NCBI GenBank assembly: GCA_037127315.1
Contig: JBBBDQ010000914.1
Span: 62,001 to 126,000, forward strand
Source: Ascarosepion bandense
Taxonomy: Eukaryota; Mollusca; Cephalopoda; Sepiida; Sepiidae
DNA length: 64,000 bases
Reading direction: 5' to 3'
The notes under the pieces are model-generated. The model saw only the letters and a program-made list of their open reading frames with translations. It had not been told where the DNA came from and searched no databases. Positions 10,101 to 21,039 of the stretch are shown here, one piece after another (the first letter of the stretch is position 1; every line of letters starts with the position of its first letter). The position numbers and the translations under genes are program-made.

Positions 10101-10141
<41 letters not shown>
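10099..10141. repeat. (ATT)n at 5' edge of truncated copy
   Basis: Fourteen or so ATT units directly abut the truncation point of the copy at 8594-10098. Confidence 0.9.
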
Positions 10142-10329
10142 CTCATCTTCCGCATGGGATTCTGCTTTCAACCAAATATGTTATGAGTGCTATTATGTGT
10201 GTTCTCCCAAAAGTCGTATAACTTCGATCAGAATGCATCTCTCAAAAAATATTTGCAGAGGCAAGCAGCACAGACTTTTGAAGTGAAGAAATACTTGGCT
10301 TCATTTCTATTTTCTTAGTGTAGGAGCTA

Positions 10330-10720
10330 GTTTCAGTGGTATAGACACCAAACTTCTAATAACATTTGCAACAACAGGGGCCTAAATTTCCCCCATTTTG
10401 GTAACATTAGTTTAAAAGTCAGTCTTTCTGTTAATCTTTTCAAAGGCTTTATTCTTGTTATCACGTTAACTAGGTACAGCCACATTGTTGAAAAGGTGTG
10501 TTTTTTTCTTTTCATCGACTGGTGTCTGGTTTTATTAGCGTCATACAGGTGGTCTGTTTTGATGCTGAAATCCCACAATTGGTTTGTGGGTTTTTATTAC
10601 CTTATCTGGCTTTTGTTTGTTCTATTTCTGTTCTATTTCAAGTTGATATTTCCTCAATAGGGAGCAACGTATATAAGAAGGTACTTTATCTTAGAGGCAC
10701 TTGTATTCTTTTGAGCAAGT
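10330..10720 (-). pseudogene. Possible diverged RLE endonuclease fragment
   Basis: The minus-strand frame 10333-10578 starts WDFSIKTDHLYDANK, resembling LWDYTIYTDREIEANRPD just before the endonuclease PD motif. It is followed by text that weakly follows the rest of the domain (e.g. LPKWGKFRPLLLQML vs KMWKLKTRVVPVIVG). The PD itself is lost. It could be an older RLE family copy; the match is short. Confidence 0.4.
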
Positions 10721-11272
10721 TTTAAATGTGTTGGTAATATTTTTCACCTCAGTTTTACACAGCTTTCATTTGTCTGAATCCATTTGTTAATAGACGCTAT
10801 TTACGACATACTTAGACTTTGTATTGAGCAGAAACTAGTAGGTTTTTATCACAGGATTTCAGCTCAGTATTCCTCAAGGAATTCCATGAATCTTGTGTCT
10901 CAATGACTTTGGTGTCTCTCTCAAAGTGGCAGTGCCTTTATTGCTGATATCTTCTTATTCAGTTCCTTCTTCTTGTAATCTTCCATGATCTCCATGTTTT
11001 CTTTTACAAGGATATAGAATTTGGCATTTACTTCAGGAGTGTTGCTTAGCTGTTTACCACGTTTTATGAGGTTGACTCACTATACAATCTTCAATGCTGA
11101 TATATCCACTACTTTTTTTGTTTTTGTAGAGTATATAATCTTTTCACATTTGAATTTTGAGGCTGGGAATCATAACCAAAATGTAGTATTCGGATCTCTT
11201 ATTTCAGAATTTGTAAATTATCCTTTATTTAGCTAACCATTCGAAGCTGTTTACAATATTCAGACTGTTTTC
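10721..11272. other. No gene seen
   Basis: T-rich sequence with no motif I recognise. Confidence 0.45.
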
Positions 11273-11424
11273 TTTATTTTTGATGCCATTTGTACGACGT
11301 TTCGGCAGTTGTAAGCTCCGTCTTTCTTTTAGGTGCTAAGAATTTTGGTTCGAAATTTCTAGCACCTGAAGAAACCCTGAGCGTACAACAGCCGAAACGT
11401 CGTACAAATGGCAACAAAGATGAG
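11273..11424. repeat. Near-palindromic pair of Penelope-type termini
   Basis: Two ~72-bp arms in inverted orientation meet near 11347. Each arm carries the same order of blocks: an AGCACCTGAAGA-like block, a GTACAAC..GCCGAAACGTC block and CGTACAAATGGCA. The CTGANGA ... GAAACGTC pattern is what hammerhead-bearing Penelope-like termini show (see 11366-11401). Inverted copies of the terminal repeat are common in that group. Confidence 0.65.
11366..11401 (+). ncRNA. Degenerate Penelope-type hammerhead motif
   Basis: Reads CTGAAGA, then an arm that has lost most pairing, then CAGCC-GAAA-CGTC. The sister copy at 30737 has GGCTG in the first arm, which would pair with CAGCC here, so the ancestor probably had a proper helix II. 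Helix III would be only two base pairs, as in minimal Penelope-type hammerheads. Probably inactive. Confidence 0.45.
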
Positions 11425-11737
11425 GAGAATATTTCGAATAATGTAACTAGTGTAAATACTACCTCACTCCATAACTATATTTTATTACATGTATCTACCA
11501 GATATTAACGGCAGTCATACCATTATGAGTATTCATTTTGGTGTTCAGAAAGAAATCGAGTGGAATGCCAATAACGCGATTACTACTACTGCTACTAATT
11601 TTTTTAGTAGCAGGAGTATTGTTATTTCTTTGGATATATGTTTGCTGCCGGGCTCCAACCACAGACCTAAGGTCAAAAATGATATTTTCCACTAATCATT
11701 ATATAAAAAAGTGAAGATCACAAACATTTTACAATTT

Positions 11738-11975
11738 TTTAAATCATTTCACCTCCAGCAGAGGAGAACCGTTACTAGTGTGAAGAGGGTTAAAGTGAAA
11801 GGAAAAACGAGGTAGAGGGGATTTGGAAGAAATAATAAATAGATGCAAATCAAAGAGATTGAAGATGGCAATTGATTTTGCATTAAAACGTTTGAAGATT
11901 GTTGCTATCAGGGAAGCAAGCAAACGGAAGAGAGTTCCCTAAACAGGAAGTGCTAGAAAAAATGTTAAGGTATAC
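11738..11975 (-). mobile_element. Jockey-like LINE 3' UTR fragment
   Basis: Same order of blocks as the 3' UTR at 28640-28860: AATCATTTCACC, TTGCATT...GTAGC-like, GTCAGGAAAGCAAG-like and GAGTTCC..AC.GGAAGTGC. Heavily diverged and non-coding. Confidence 0.65.
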
Positions 11976-12319
11976 AAGGCGGTTATATTTATCTATTTCA
12001 ACGGTAAATGTATTTGATCTTGATGTCAATATAGTATTACGTGTAAATATAGTGGATAAGGAACCATATTAAACAATCAGTGCAGTTTCTTTGAAAATAC
12101 TTCTAGACAAGACAGAGGGATTCTACATCATGTCATTTAGAAAATGACTAAAGGGTGGCTGCCAAATCAAGTTCGATTACATTGCAGATTCTTTGAATTT
12201 TGTTGAGAACCTCGAGATGATTAGCAGGAGCACCCGTCCAGAGATGGCAACAATATTCAATGCCCGAATTGTAGATTTAGATAAAGCTCGATCTAATGTT
12301 TCAGCTGAACTTGTGAGGA
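11976..12319. other. No gene seen
   Basis: Nothing recognised between two LINE fragments. Confidence 0.4.
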
Positions 12320-13200
12320 CAATGTTTTGTATTTCTTTAAGTCACGGGCTACCAGGAATCTTTTCAAATAGCCTATCACACCGTTTTACAATCAACCCAA
12401 GGGGTCTAACTACAAACTAAATTTATTGATGCCCTCATGTGCCGCAGTTTAGAGATTTCAAGATCATTGTATATCTTGTTAGTTTTTTGCAGATCTTCAA
12501 AGATACATTACAATATTCAGAAAGTTCCAGGTCAGTATTAAAACATTCTGTTTTTGTGGATTTTGATCACGATGTCTAGTCGATTAGTTTTGATTTTACT
12601 GTCTGTGTGTATTGTAAAATCATATACAAATCATTACAGGTCCTATCTCTATAACCGATTTTGGGTGATGTTTATATCAGTTTCTTCCAGATTCCTTCAT
12701 GTAAAAGTTGTTTTATTTTTTAGTGCAGTTATTGGTTCACTCTATCATGAAGAATTATATGTTCAGTGGTTGGCTAGCACTGTAATCCATGATTGTTAAT
12801 GTTTTCAGGATATTTATCACAGGATCTGCATTATGGGTTAAAATTATTTTCCAGTATATGAGCTTAGCAAACATTGGTCTCCTACAGCAAGGATAAAACA
12901 TTCGGTTTCATTTTTTAATACTGTCTTACATAATGATAGGTAAAAGCTTTATATAAATTAGCTTGATTGGTACAGGTAGAATATTGACCATGAAAAGGTT
13001 TATCTTCTAATCATTTTTACATTTGGTATCTGCTATTTGTTTTTTTTTTAGGTTCTTTGTAGCAATATTTGCAGTAAGGTTTATTTGCAATTTTTCACCA
13101 TCTTTAACTTTTCTTTTGTGTTTGTTGATTTCCTTGATTACTCAATATGATTTACTTCTTGTTCTTTGGCACAGGTAATCATCCAGTCTTCTTTAATTTA
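12320..13200 (-). mobile_element. Ancient Dong-like copy, 3' half
   Basis: Collinear with the plus strand of 4780-5700. TTGTATTTCTTTAAG..GGGCTACCAGGAATC matches the 3' end. TTTATCACAGGATCTGCATTATGG (12811 on) matches the CCHC knuckle stretch TTTATCACAAAACCTGCATT. GAATATTGACCATGAAAAGG matches TGGATATTGGCCATGCAGAGG. GTAATCATCCAGTCTTC matches the thumb. Stops are everywhere, so it is a fossil of the same lineage. Confidence 0.7.
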
Positions 13201-13511
13201 CAGGTCAGTCAGTTTAGGTGCCATACGTGATACACGCTTGGGCGATCATGTCTCGAAAGAGACATGACTGACTGGGCAGAAGATTATCCCGCAGTAGGTT
13301 GCCATTGCTTTCTGCGGTAGACTGGTTGCCGACCAAGGCTATAGAACCCAATCTGTCCTGTCATTTAACCCATAACTGGAAGGAAGAGACGGATTAATGC
13401 CTTTCCCAAGGGTATTTGCGCGTAAGTGAATGCAATGGATTCGACTGGAATTCGAACTCGGCTCCCCGGTTTCTCGTTCCGAGCTGATATCCACTGTACC
13501 ACAACGCACAT
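13201..13511 (-). mobile_element. SINE-A copy (tRNA-derived), full length
   Basis: About 310 bp. Minus-strand head GTGCGTTGTGG.ACAGTGG carries a pol III A-box-like sequence, and GAGTTCGAATTCC-like sequence is the B box. A conserved body follows, then the hairpin CATGTCTC-TTTC-GAGACATG and a CTGACTGACCTG-type end. At least eight relatives are in this window. Related in style to octopus tRNA-SINEs in the literature; exact family not settled. Confidence 0.85.
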
Positions 13512-13684
13512 ATATTTTCCAAAATGGTTCTACCTAAAGTTAATGCATGCAATAGAAAATAAGAAGCTTTTGACATTCATTACTTTAATGCCAGGTATGA
13601 TCTAAATAAGGACGTGGAAACTGTATTTCACCACTGTATTATTATTGTTATTAACATTGTTCAAACTGTTGTCCTCATTGTTAT

Positions 13685-13745
13685 TGCCATGTTTACGACA
13701 TTTTAGCTGTTATACGCTCCACCCTTTTTCAGGTGCAAAGGATTT
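13685..13745 (-). repeat. Penelope-type terminal remnant
   Basis: Minus strand reads CACCTGAAAAAGGGTGGAGC, then a TATAACAGCTAAAATGTCG stretch, the same layout as 11366-11401 and 30737-30773 but with GAAAC changed to AAAAT. Decayed. Confidence 0.5.
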
Positions 13746-15110
13746 GGAACGGAACCCTTCATTTTGATCACTGGGGTATACCGTTCTGCTTCCATGTACG
13801 ATACCACTTCCGGATGCCATGTAGTTATTTCCCTTTAACTCAGATCTGTAACTTATTTGTTCACCACTGCTTTAGCCAGATATGAAACTCAAAACTCTTT
13901 GATTCGTGTCCCTGACACTAAGCAACGCTTATATGCAATGGGGCATGCGTCACTGTGTACACATGACCCAGGTTAAAGAGATATGATACTATTACGTTGT
14001 TGTTCTTTTGCACTCTGTTCACTAAAATTCATTGTCTGTTACAATAGATAAGGTAAATATTTATATCGGCTTTGCAAAATTCTGATGTAAAGTGATATGT
14101 AACAACATTTCTTTTCATTTCAAATATACTTATGTACAGTCAAGCAGTTCTACACAGTGCATTTAAAACAAAGATTGTAAACGAAGATTGTCAATCAACT
14201 TGGTTATGCTTTAGTCATTAAATTTACAACAGCACCCAGGGCTCAAACAACTATAGGTATAACATAATTTTGAGGTTCCACCTTTTTCATTTTAAATTTC
14301 AACATCCTTATTCTCATTTTGTTTGTTATATTCCTTTAAAGATATATTTTTATTTGATGGCACTGTCATATCAAACAAAGACCTCTCACATATTATCTTT
14401 ATATAAAACTTAATAAAGATAAATTGATATTCGTAAACAGGAGCGTTTAGTACATAGTAACATGCATTCGCCAGTACTTCCAAACCCCAAGAAAGTGCAA
14501 AAAATGATTATTTCTCATCGCGTTGACTATTATACAATCCCACATGCTAATGAGTACATCACGAGTACACTTGGAGAAAGTGATCGTAATCAGATTGTCT
14601 ATCTTGAGTAAGTTAGAACTGCATAATTAGAAAAAAGAACTAGTGAAACAAATCGCAGCACTGTTTTAATTTAAGCACTGTGAACATATACACCGGAATA
14701 TAAAATATACATTGATTCAAAAACAAGTAGAATTAATTAGTGTCTAAGGTTCGTTCGTTGGTTGTTGGTTTGTTTAACCATCATATCGACCTTCTTTGGG
14801 TCATTGAATGCTGAAAATCGTTTTATAAGTTGTTTGTCTTAAAGTTTTTTAATTCCTTTCGAGGTTGTTTGCCTTCAAACGTGTAATTGCATTGAAAGCT
14901 GTGATTTTGTCTAAGATTGAATCCACAGACTTCACATCCATCTACGTGTTTACAAAAACGGATATCTGAGCATAATCAGTGAAGTAATTGAAAAGAAGCG
15001 ACCATTATTCATGGAAACACACAATGATATAAAACAAAATATATGAACAGATAAATAGAGAAAAATAGACAGAAAAACTCATGGACAGGTACGAAATGAA
15101 ATTTAAAAAC
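13746..15110. other. No gene seen
   Basis: AT-rich with short frames. Nothing recognised as coding or as a repeat family. Confidence 0.45.
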
Positions 15111-15253
15111 GTAATGAAATATATTCAAACACACACACAAACACACATATATATGTAACTCAAATTACTCATGTTAATATGCAAAGACATTCACAAGTAT
15201 GCACCTATCTTGGCCTTTCATAAATTTTCTATCTACCTGTCTAAGCATATTCA

Positions 15254-15256
<3 letters not shown>

Positions 15257-15299
<43 letters not shown>

Positions 15300-15375
15300 C
15301 CTATTCATATTTATCCATGTATCTTTCTAGCTATCTATGCCTATCCATATCTATTTATTTATTCCTTTCTAAATA

Positions 15376-15411
<36 letters not shown>

Positions 15412-15416
15412 AAATC
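15257..15416. repeat. (ATCT)n microsatellites
   Basis: Two ATCT tracts (about 15257-15301 and 15374-15412), with degraded units between. They cause long Tyr/Leu/Ser-rich spurious frames. Confidence 0.92.
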
Positions 15417-15950
15417 GGTTATCTATCTACCTACCTATTAAATCGGTTATCTACCTTTCTATCTATCTACCTGTTTATAAACATATCTTCTACTTTTGTT
15501 CAGTCTGTCTCTTTATATTCACTGCATTAGAAATGTACATAGTCTGATTGTTTGACCCCCCCCCCCCACTCACATAGAAAAAGAGAAAGAGAGAAAAACT
15601 GTGAGTGAAAGTGAAATAGATTGGAGGCGAGAGAGGCATAAAAATAGCGAGAAGTATGATAAAGTATTTTGTATGGTAAGTCCAGAAACAGCAACAGTCA
15701 CGTTCGCAGTAACGAGACTCGGGTCGTTTGGAGATGTGGGTTGTTACGGTTGAATCATAAACGTGTCTGCTCACTTTTACGAGAGGATTGTTGCCGAGGC
15801 AGAAAAAGGAGTAATTTTATTGCGCGATCATTTCTCTTTTCATCCACCTCATTCCACTGCTATTTTAAAAGGTTTAGGTAAAGAGCTTTCCGACATTTTA
15901 GGCCTTTCGCTCGTCTTTCCATTGCTTTACGGCCAAAATGAATAATCATT
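15417..15950. other. No gene seen
   Basis: More degenerate ATCT units and a C-run at 15558-15569. The remainder has no recognised content. Confidence 0.4.
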
Positions 15951-16310
15951 GGAGAGTAACGACGACGAAAAATAGAATTGCAGCGGAAAGAAAGGAGGAA
16001 AAAATCCTGAAGATGAAAAAGCTGATGTTTATGGTGAATGATGGAAAAGTGACAGTTACGACATAAGGAATAAAAGAGGAAAACTTAAAGAAGAAGAGGA
16101 AAAAGAGGAAAAAAACGGTAAAAATTAAGAATATCGCAAAGAAATGAATTTAGGAAATGAAGAAATAACAAGAAAAACATGTATAGAAAATGAAGGAGAA
16201 GAGGAAATGTATAAAGAAAGAAAATTTTAAAGTATACGAGAAAAAGAATAAAAAATATCAGGAAAGAAGTTCAGAAAAAGTATTAAAGAATAAAGAAGAG
16301 CTCCCTAGTA
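15951..16310 (+). repeat. Purine-rich low-complexity tract
   Basis: Dominated by A and G on the plus strand (GAAGAAGAGGAAAAAGAGGA style) with few pyrimidines. Not coding. Confidence 0.8.
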
Positions 16311-16422
16311 GAAATAGGCACTGGTTTGTTCCATTGACTTGACTAAAAGAGCTGTGAGTTCAATACCTGACTAGTAGTGAGTAAATTAGTGGAAGAATTG
16401 AGCTCAAGTGAAATAACTACAT

Positions 16423-16730
16423 AGCATCCGATATCCGTTGTGGTGCAGTGGATATCGACTCGGAACTACAAATCGGGGTGCCGAGTTCGAATTCCAGTTG
16501 AATTTCTTGCATTCACTTACGCACAAATAACCATGGGAAAGGTATTAATCCGTCTCTTCCCTCCAGTTATGGGTTAAATAACAGAACAGTTTGGATTCTA
16601 TAACCAGAATACAACAGAAATCAATGGCAACCTACTGCGGGATAATCTTCTGTCCAGTCAGTCATGTTACTTTTAAGACATGATCGCCCAAAACGTGAAC
16701 CACGTATGGCACTTAAGTGACTGACACGGC
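16423..16730 (+). mobile_element. SINE-A copy
   Basis: Head CCGTTGTGGTGCAGTGG (A box), B box GAGTTCGAATTCC at ~16483, body collinear with 39523-39837, and a damaged hairpin (CATGTTACTTTTAAGACATG, 16664 on). Ends in CTGAC. Older than the 39523 copy. Confidence 0.85.
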
Positions 16731-16796
16731 ATCGAGAAGGGGCATAAAATATGAAATAAGAATTATTACCCAAGTTATCGATATAATAGGTTCTGT

Positions 16797-17075
16797 TCAA
16801 AATGCCAAGAGTACAACGGCCAAAACGACGCAATAAAGATGAGTACAACAGCCTTAACAGTATAAATAATGTAATTAATACCTCATCTCAGAAGTATAGA
16901 AAAACGATGAAGAAGACCAGGAAAAAGAAAAAAAAATCCATTTTCCAAACGTTCCGCAAAAATGAAAGAAGAAATAAAAAAGACGAAGAGGGGAAATTCG
17001 GGAAGAGAAACATTAAGAAAGAAAGAAAGAAAGAAGGACAGAGGTACTTAAAAAATAAGGAAGTAAAAACTGGTT
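16797..17075 (+). repeat. Penelope-type terminal remnant plus purine tract
   Basis: 16800-16865 reads AAAATGCCAAGAGTACAACG, GCCAAAACGACGC and AATAAAGATGAGTACAAC, resembling the terminus at 11380-11424. From 16905 to 17075 the sequence is A/G-rich and gives a spurious Lys-rich 99-codon frame. Confidence 0.45.
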
Positions 17076-17101
17076 GGTTGTTTTTGTTTAGCAGCATATA
17101 A

Positions 17102-17519
17102 GCATCTCCTGTAATCTAACTATTTTTGTATACATCTAACAATTTCGTTTTATTTTTGGAGATAATAACAGTTTAGTGATACAAGTATTACTAACTAATC
17201 CCTGGCTGGGGGAGAAGAGGTGGATTCATAACTTTCCCAAGAGTATCTTTTTCCAGATAAAATAACCTCACAAAATCAGGTCGTTGAGGGTATGCGACGG
17301 TCAACGTTGTTTACTATGTCTACTCTTTTCAAATCCCTCCTTGTTCAGATCATTAGAAACTTTTCGTCGCCGTAAAAATTTTAAAAATAGAAAAGAGATC
17401 AATTTAAATATATATTTTTCAGTCTTAGTCCAAGGTATTCACAGTAAATTGATTGATTCGTTTTCTTCAGGGTATCAACCCTTTATTTAGAAACAGAACA
17501 TATTTTAGATAAGAAAACT
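17102..17519. other. No gene seen
   Basis: Nothing recognised. Confidence 0.4.
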
Positions 17520-17670
17520 TTCTTTTAAATAATTAAATCATAGCTACGGGATAAGGCCCATTCTTTCCTCAAGGGTATTTGTGCGTAAGTGAATACAACG
17601 AACCAAACTGCTATTTGAACTCGGCTCTCTGATTAGCAATTTAGAGCCATTATCCATCTAAATCCACACA
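17520..17670 (-). mobile_element. SINE-A 5' half joined to 5S-like array
   Basis: Minus strand: GGATGTGTGGATTTAGATGG, then GCTC..AATCAGAGAGCCGAGTTCAAAT (B-box side), then the CACTTACGCACAAATACCCTTG body. The 3' half and hairpin are missing. On its 5' side it follows the last 5S-like unit with no gap. Confidence 0.7.
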
Positions 17671-17674
17671 TCCT

Positions 17675-17792
17675 AAATTACAGCACCTGATTATTCCAAA
17701 GCAGTCACCTAAGTGACTAGGACCGACGTTGCTTAATTTTAGAGATTGTACGGGAACCAATGTATCAACGTGATGTGGCCATTATCTATAAC
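17675..17792 (-). pseudogene. 5S rRNA-like unit 1
   Basis: Minus strand shows 5S landmarks: GGCCACATCACGTTGA, GGTTCCCGTACAATC, TTAAGCAACGTCGG (internal box A region), TAGGTGACTGCTTTGGAATA (box C region) and GGTGCTGTA at the 3' end. It has several substitutions against animal 5S rRNA and is probably not a functional gene. Confidence 0.8.
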
Positions 17793-17804
17793 ACCCGCAC
17801 ATCC

Positions 17805-17930
17805 AATCTTATACAACCTGGTATTCCGAAGCGGTCATCCATGTAGATACTGACCAGGATAGATGTTGCTTAACTTTGATGATTATACGAGAATCGGTGT
17901 TTCAACGTGATGTGGCCATAGGCTATAACA
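17805..17930 (-). pseudogene. 5S rRNA-like unit 2
   Basis: Minus strand: TATGGCCACATCACGTTGAA, ACACCGATTCTCGTATAATC, AAAGTTAAGCAAC, CCTGGTCAGTATCTACATGG, ATGACCGCTTCGGAATACCA. This unit is the closest of the three to canonical 5S. A ~12-bp spacer (GGATGTGCGGGT) separates it from unit 1. Confidence 0.82.
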
Positions 17931-17941
17931 CCAGCGCATCC

Positions 17942-18052
17942 TATCTTATAGAACATGGTAATACTAAGTGGTCACCCATGGAGATACTGATCAAGTTCAA
18001 TGTTCTTTAACTTTTCTGTTCGTACAACGATCGTGATATGGTTCTAAGCGCA
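17942..18052 (-). pseudogene. 5S rRNA-like unit 3 (deleted)
   Basis: Minus strand: GAACCATATCACGATCG, then a jump past the CACCGATTCTCG region, AAAGTTAAAGAAC, GATCAGTATCTCCATGGGTG, ACCACTTAGTATTACCATG. An internal deletion near the 5' end separates it from the other two. It is followed by the spacer GGATGCGCTGGT. Confidence 0.72.
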
Positions 18053-19005
18053 AAAAGAACAAAAACGAAGAGAAACATTAAAAGAGGAAAATATTTTCAT
18101 CTAAAAAGAAACAATAAAAGGAAGCATTAACTATAAAGAGTAAGGGAGATGATTTAAAGAAAATAACAAGAAAATTATATGATAGAAGGAGGAGAGGAAA
18201 CAGTAGGAACAAAGGACAATATTTAGAGAAAATGTGGGTGGAAATAAAGATATCAAAGTTGAAAAATAATATAATAAAATATAAAGGAAAATGCAAACGA
18301 TGATATCATTAATTATAATAAGAATGAAACAAAATTAGAAAAATCTTACTTTGGGTAAAAAATTCAAAAGATAGGAGAAAGCCCACGGAGAAAGACGATG
18401 CTAATAAGGAAGGTAAAAAAAGCAAATATAATAATGTACCGTATGAATCTAAGCTTAAAAAGGATCAAACATAAGGAAATTATAATGAAGCAAAAAAGAC
18501 GAGAATAAGATATAAAGAAGATGCAATGATGGAATCAAATAAGAAAGGCAAATTGCTGATTTTTCTCCGAGAGAATCATTATGGTTAGGAAGTTGAATAA
18601 GAGTGAAGGGAAGTGAAAGATAAAGACTCAGCATATGATCACGATAAAGAAACGTATTTTGAGTTGAAAGATAATGAGTAGAAATGTTTAGTAAAAAAAG
18701 AAGGTAAAGAAGAATTAATAGAAAGAAAGATGGTATAAAAAGAAATAAAGAAAGAAAGACAGTTACAAAGAAAAGAGAAAAAAGAATGTGGTTAATTATG
18801 AAGTTAACCGAACATGTTTTATAAAAAGAAACAGAATAAGAATAAAGAAAAACAAAAACAAAATGGAAGACAAAAATATAAAGAAAAACTAAGAAAATAG
18901 AAACACGACAGAATGAAAAAATGTATAACATTCTTCGAAAAGAAAATAATAAAGCACAGAAAGTGTAGTAAAAGAAGAAATAAGAAACGCTAAAAGAAAC
19001 AAAAT
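18053..19005 (+). repeat. 950-bp purine-rich tract
   Basis: The plus strand is strongly A/G biased for almost a kilobase. The 193-codon minus-strand frame inside it (Phe/Leu/Ser-rich) is just its complement. Composition resembles 15951-16310. Confidence 0.8.
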
Positions 19006-19838
19006 CCTTGATATTTTTCATGTCATTTTGTAGCAATTCAGTTTCGCTCGTCTTTTCGTCTGTTTTCCTTTATTTTCTCTTTACCTTTAATTCGTCTTGT
19101 TTTGCTATTATTCAGAATAAAATAAAAGAATCAATAAATAGAAAACGAATCATGTTTTCTAAGAGTATTATGGTGTTTTTATTGCAACCAATCTGGTCCA
19201 TGTACCGATGATGTCATGGAATCTTTTCCAAATGCCAATGAATTTCAATTCCTACAAGAAATATTTACGCCAAAAAATATCGTTTGTTTTTTTTTCTTTT
19301 TCGATTTGCTTGAATTTCGATTCTCAGTTGGAAAAGTAGGTTGATCTCTTTCTCTTGAAGACTCTATCATGCATTCCACTGGATCCTGTTCAATGAAAAA
19401 AATCGTTCACTTATTTTGTATAAGGCGCACTTGGATTTACTTTTAATGCATAAAAAGAGCTAAAGATTTGAACAAAATATTTTCTGATAGTTTTTCTCTT
19501 GCATAAATATATAATTCAGTTTTATAGAAAAATGTAAATGAAATAGATTTTATTCATTTGTATTAAAGGAGGATTATTTAAGAGAATTACCATGAACTAT
19601 GCGTAATTAAAACAAAAAATCAATATATTGGCTTTCTAATAATAAACCAACAAGGTATGCTGTAATCTAGTGAGGAGGTCGTTACGAATGCAAAGAATTT
19701 AGGGGAAAAATATCCGGCAAAAGAGAATTAGCCTGTAGTAAAAACCCTTTTTTACCTGATGTTTTAAAACCGGGTTCAAAACAACAATTTTTAATAGTCT
19801 CATGATTTTTATAATTCCCATTTGATTAAATACATTGA
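19006..19838. other. No gene seen
   Basis: Nothing recognised. Confidence 0.4.
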
Positions 19839-20290
19839 TGGTTGTTCAGTCCATTGAGACATTGGCATGAATCTAGTATAATCTTATTTAAACAGCAACA
19901 ACAAAAAAAATTGACATGGATAATCTTCAAACACTTTTTGATGCTTCTTGTTAATAAATCCACCGTTAGTATTAATGACAGCTCCGATACATGTTTCTCC
20001 GATATGTGAAATACTGGCACGAGTAAATTAGATGATCTTAATTTATTTTGGACATTGTATTAGTTATGGCGGGATTCACATACTTGATCATGTTATGGCG
20101 TCGTTGTCTCTCCATCTCGACTACGCCCCATACATTGTAATCCAATGATTTCAGTTCTGGAGAGTTAGAAGGTCATACGTTTGTTATGGGAGCTTGATTA
20201 TAGAGAATGTAAGATATTATTCGTGGATCAACTTGGCCTCATATGATGTTGCAAACTTTTGTTGATACTGGTAAGTTGTAAAGGCTCACG
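19839..20290 (-). pseudogene. Mariner-like transposase remnant
   Basis: Minus-strand translation gives PSNSPELKSLDYNVWGVVE, then MERQRRHNMIKYV, N*DHLIYSCQYF and HISEKHVSELS. The SP-L-S-LDY--WG block is the mariner-superfamily motif with the third catalytic Asp (LDY). Upstream (toward 20290) are weak matches in other phases, and a stop interrupts after SKIN. No terminal repeats found. Confidence 0.72.
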
Positions 20291-21039
20291 ACCCTCCGGT
20301 TTGCTTTGCTGGCAAAGTGACAATTAATCAGTTATATTCCGTTCATCACTAATTTCTGAAAATTCTGAAGAATCTATATTTTTACACATGAAATGGATGT
20401 AAATTTAATCAGTCGATATACCTTGATAAGAACACAATGAATGAGTTCGTTAATTTTAATAAATCGAACTCTTTTTAAAATAATTGAGAATTTTTTAGAT
20501 TAATCAGGCGCGATTATATAATAGTCTGACATCCAGTGAAAACTAAATGCACAAAAATAGTAAATATCCATAAATCTAAATTGTAAAGTATTCATTTAAT
20601 TTATTTGTTGGCCTTAGCTTATATAAAAGGCCTAGATATTTAATGAAAATAAAGCACTTTAGAAATGATATGGTAAATATTGCTTCGTTTATTTTGCATG
20701 AAAAATCAATGGCTATTAATAAGGCCATTAATTTACATGCTCAGATGTCATTAGAAGAGTTGAATCGTCTTCTTTACACTCTTCGATCAATTTTCATATT
20801 TTTTGAAACAGTATTATGAATTCATTCATCTTATTATTTGGTGCTTGATTTTTAAAGGTTTGTTTTTTAAAATTTAGACTAATGTCTTCATCATTTATAT
20901 TATCATTACTTTTCGGTCATTTGCGTCCGGCTTCTTACTAGTTCCTAACAGAATAATTGAAATAAGATTACAATTATTAATGCAAGAGCAGCATAAGAAA
21001 AGAGAACCAGAATGCAAACATGCGCGACAAAGCCAGCAG
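20291..21039. other. No gene seen
   Basis: AT-rich. Nothing recognised. Confidence 0.4.

Noticed and set aside
15171..15547. Tyr/Ile/Leu/Ser-repeat proteins over the (ATCT)n tract, also at 37712-38010
   Set aside because: Pure microsatellite translation.
16802..17101. Lys/Arg-rich 99-codon frame, nuclear-protein-like
   Set aside because: Begins in a Penelope-type terminal remnant and continues into an A/G low-complexity tract.
17675..18052. Functional 5S rRNA genes
   Set aside because: Each unit has many substitutions, one has an internal deletion, and spacing is only ~12 bp without terminator T-runs.
18455..19036. 193-codon minus-strand frame, hydrophobic
   Set aside because: It is the complement of a purine-rich tract; Phe/Leu/Ser composition follows directly and no domain is visible.
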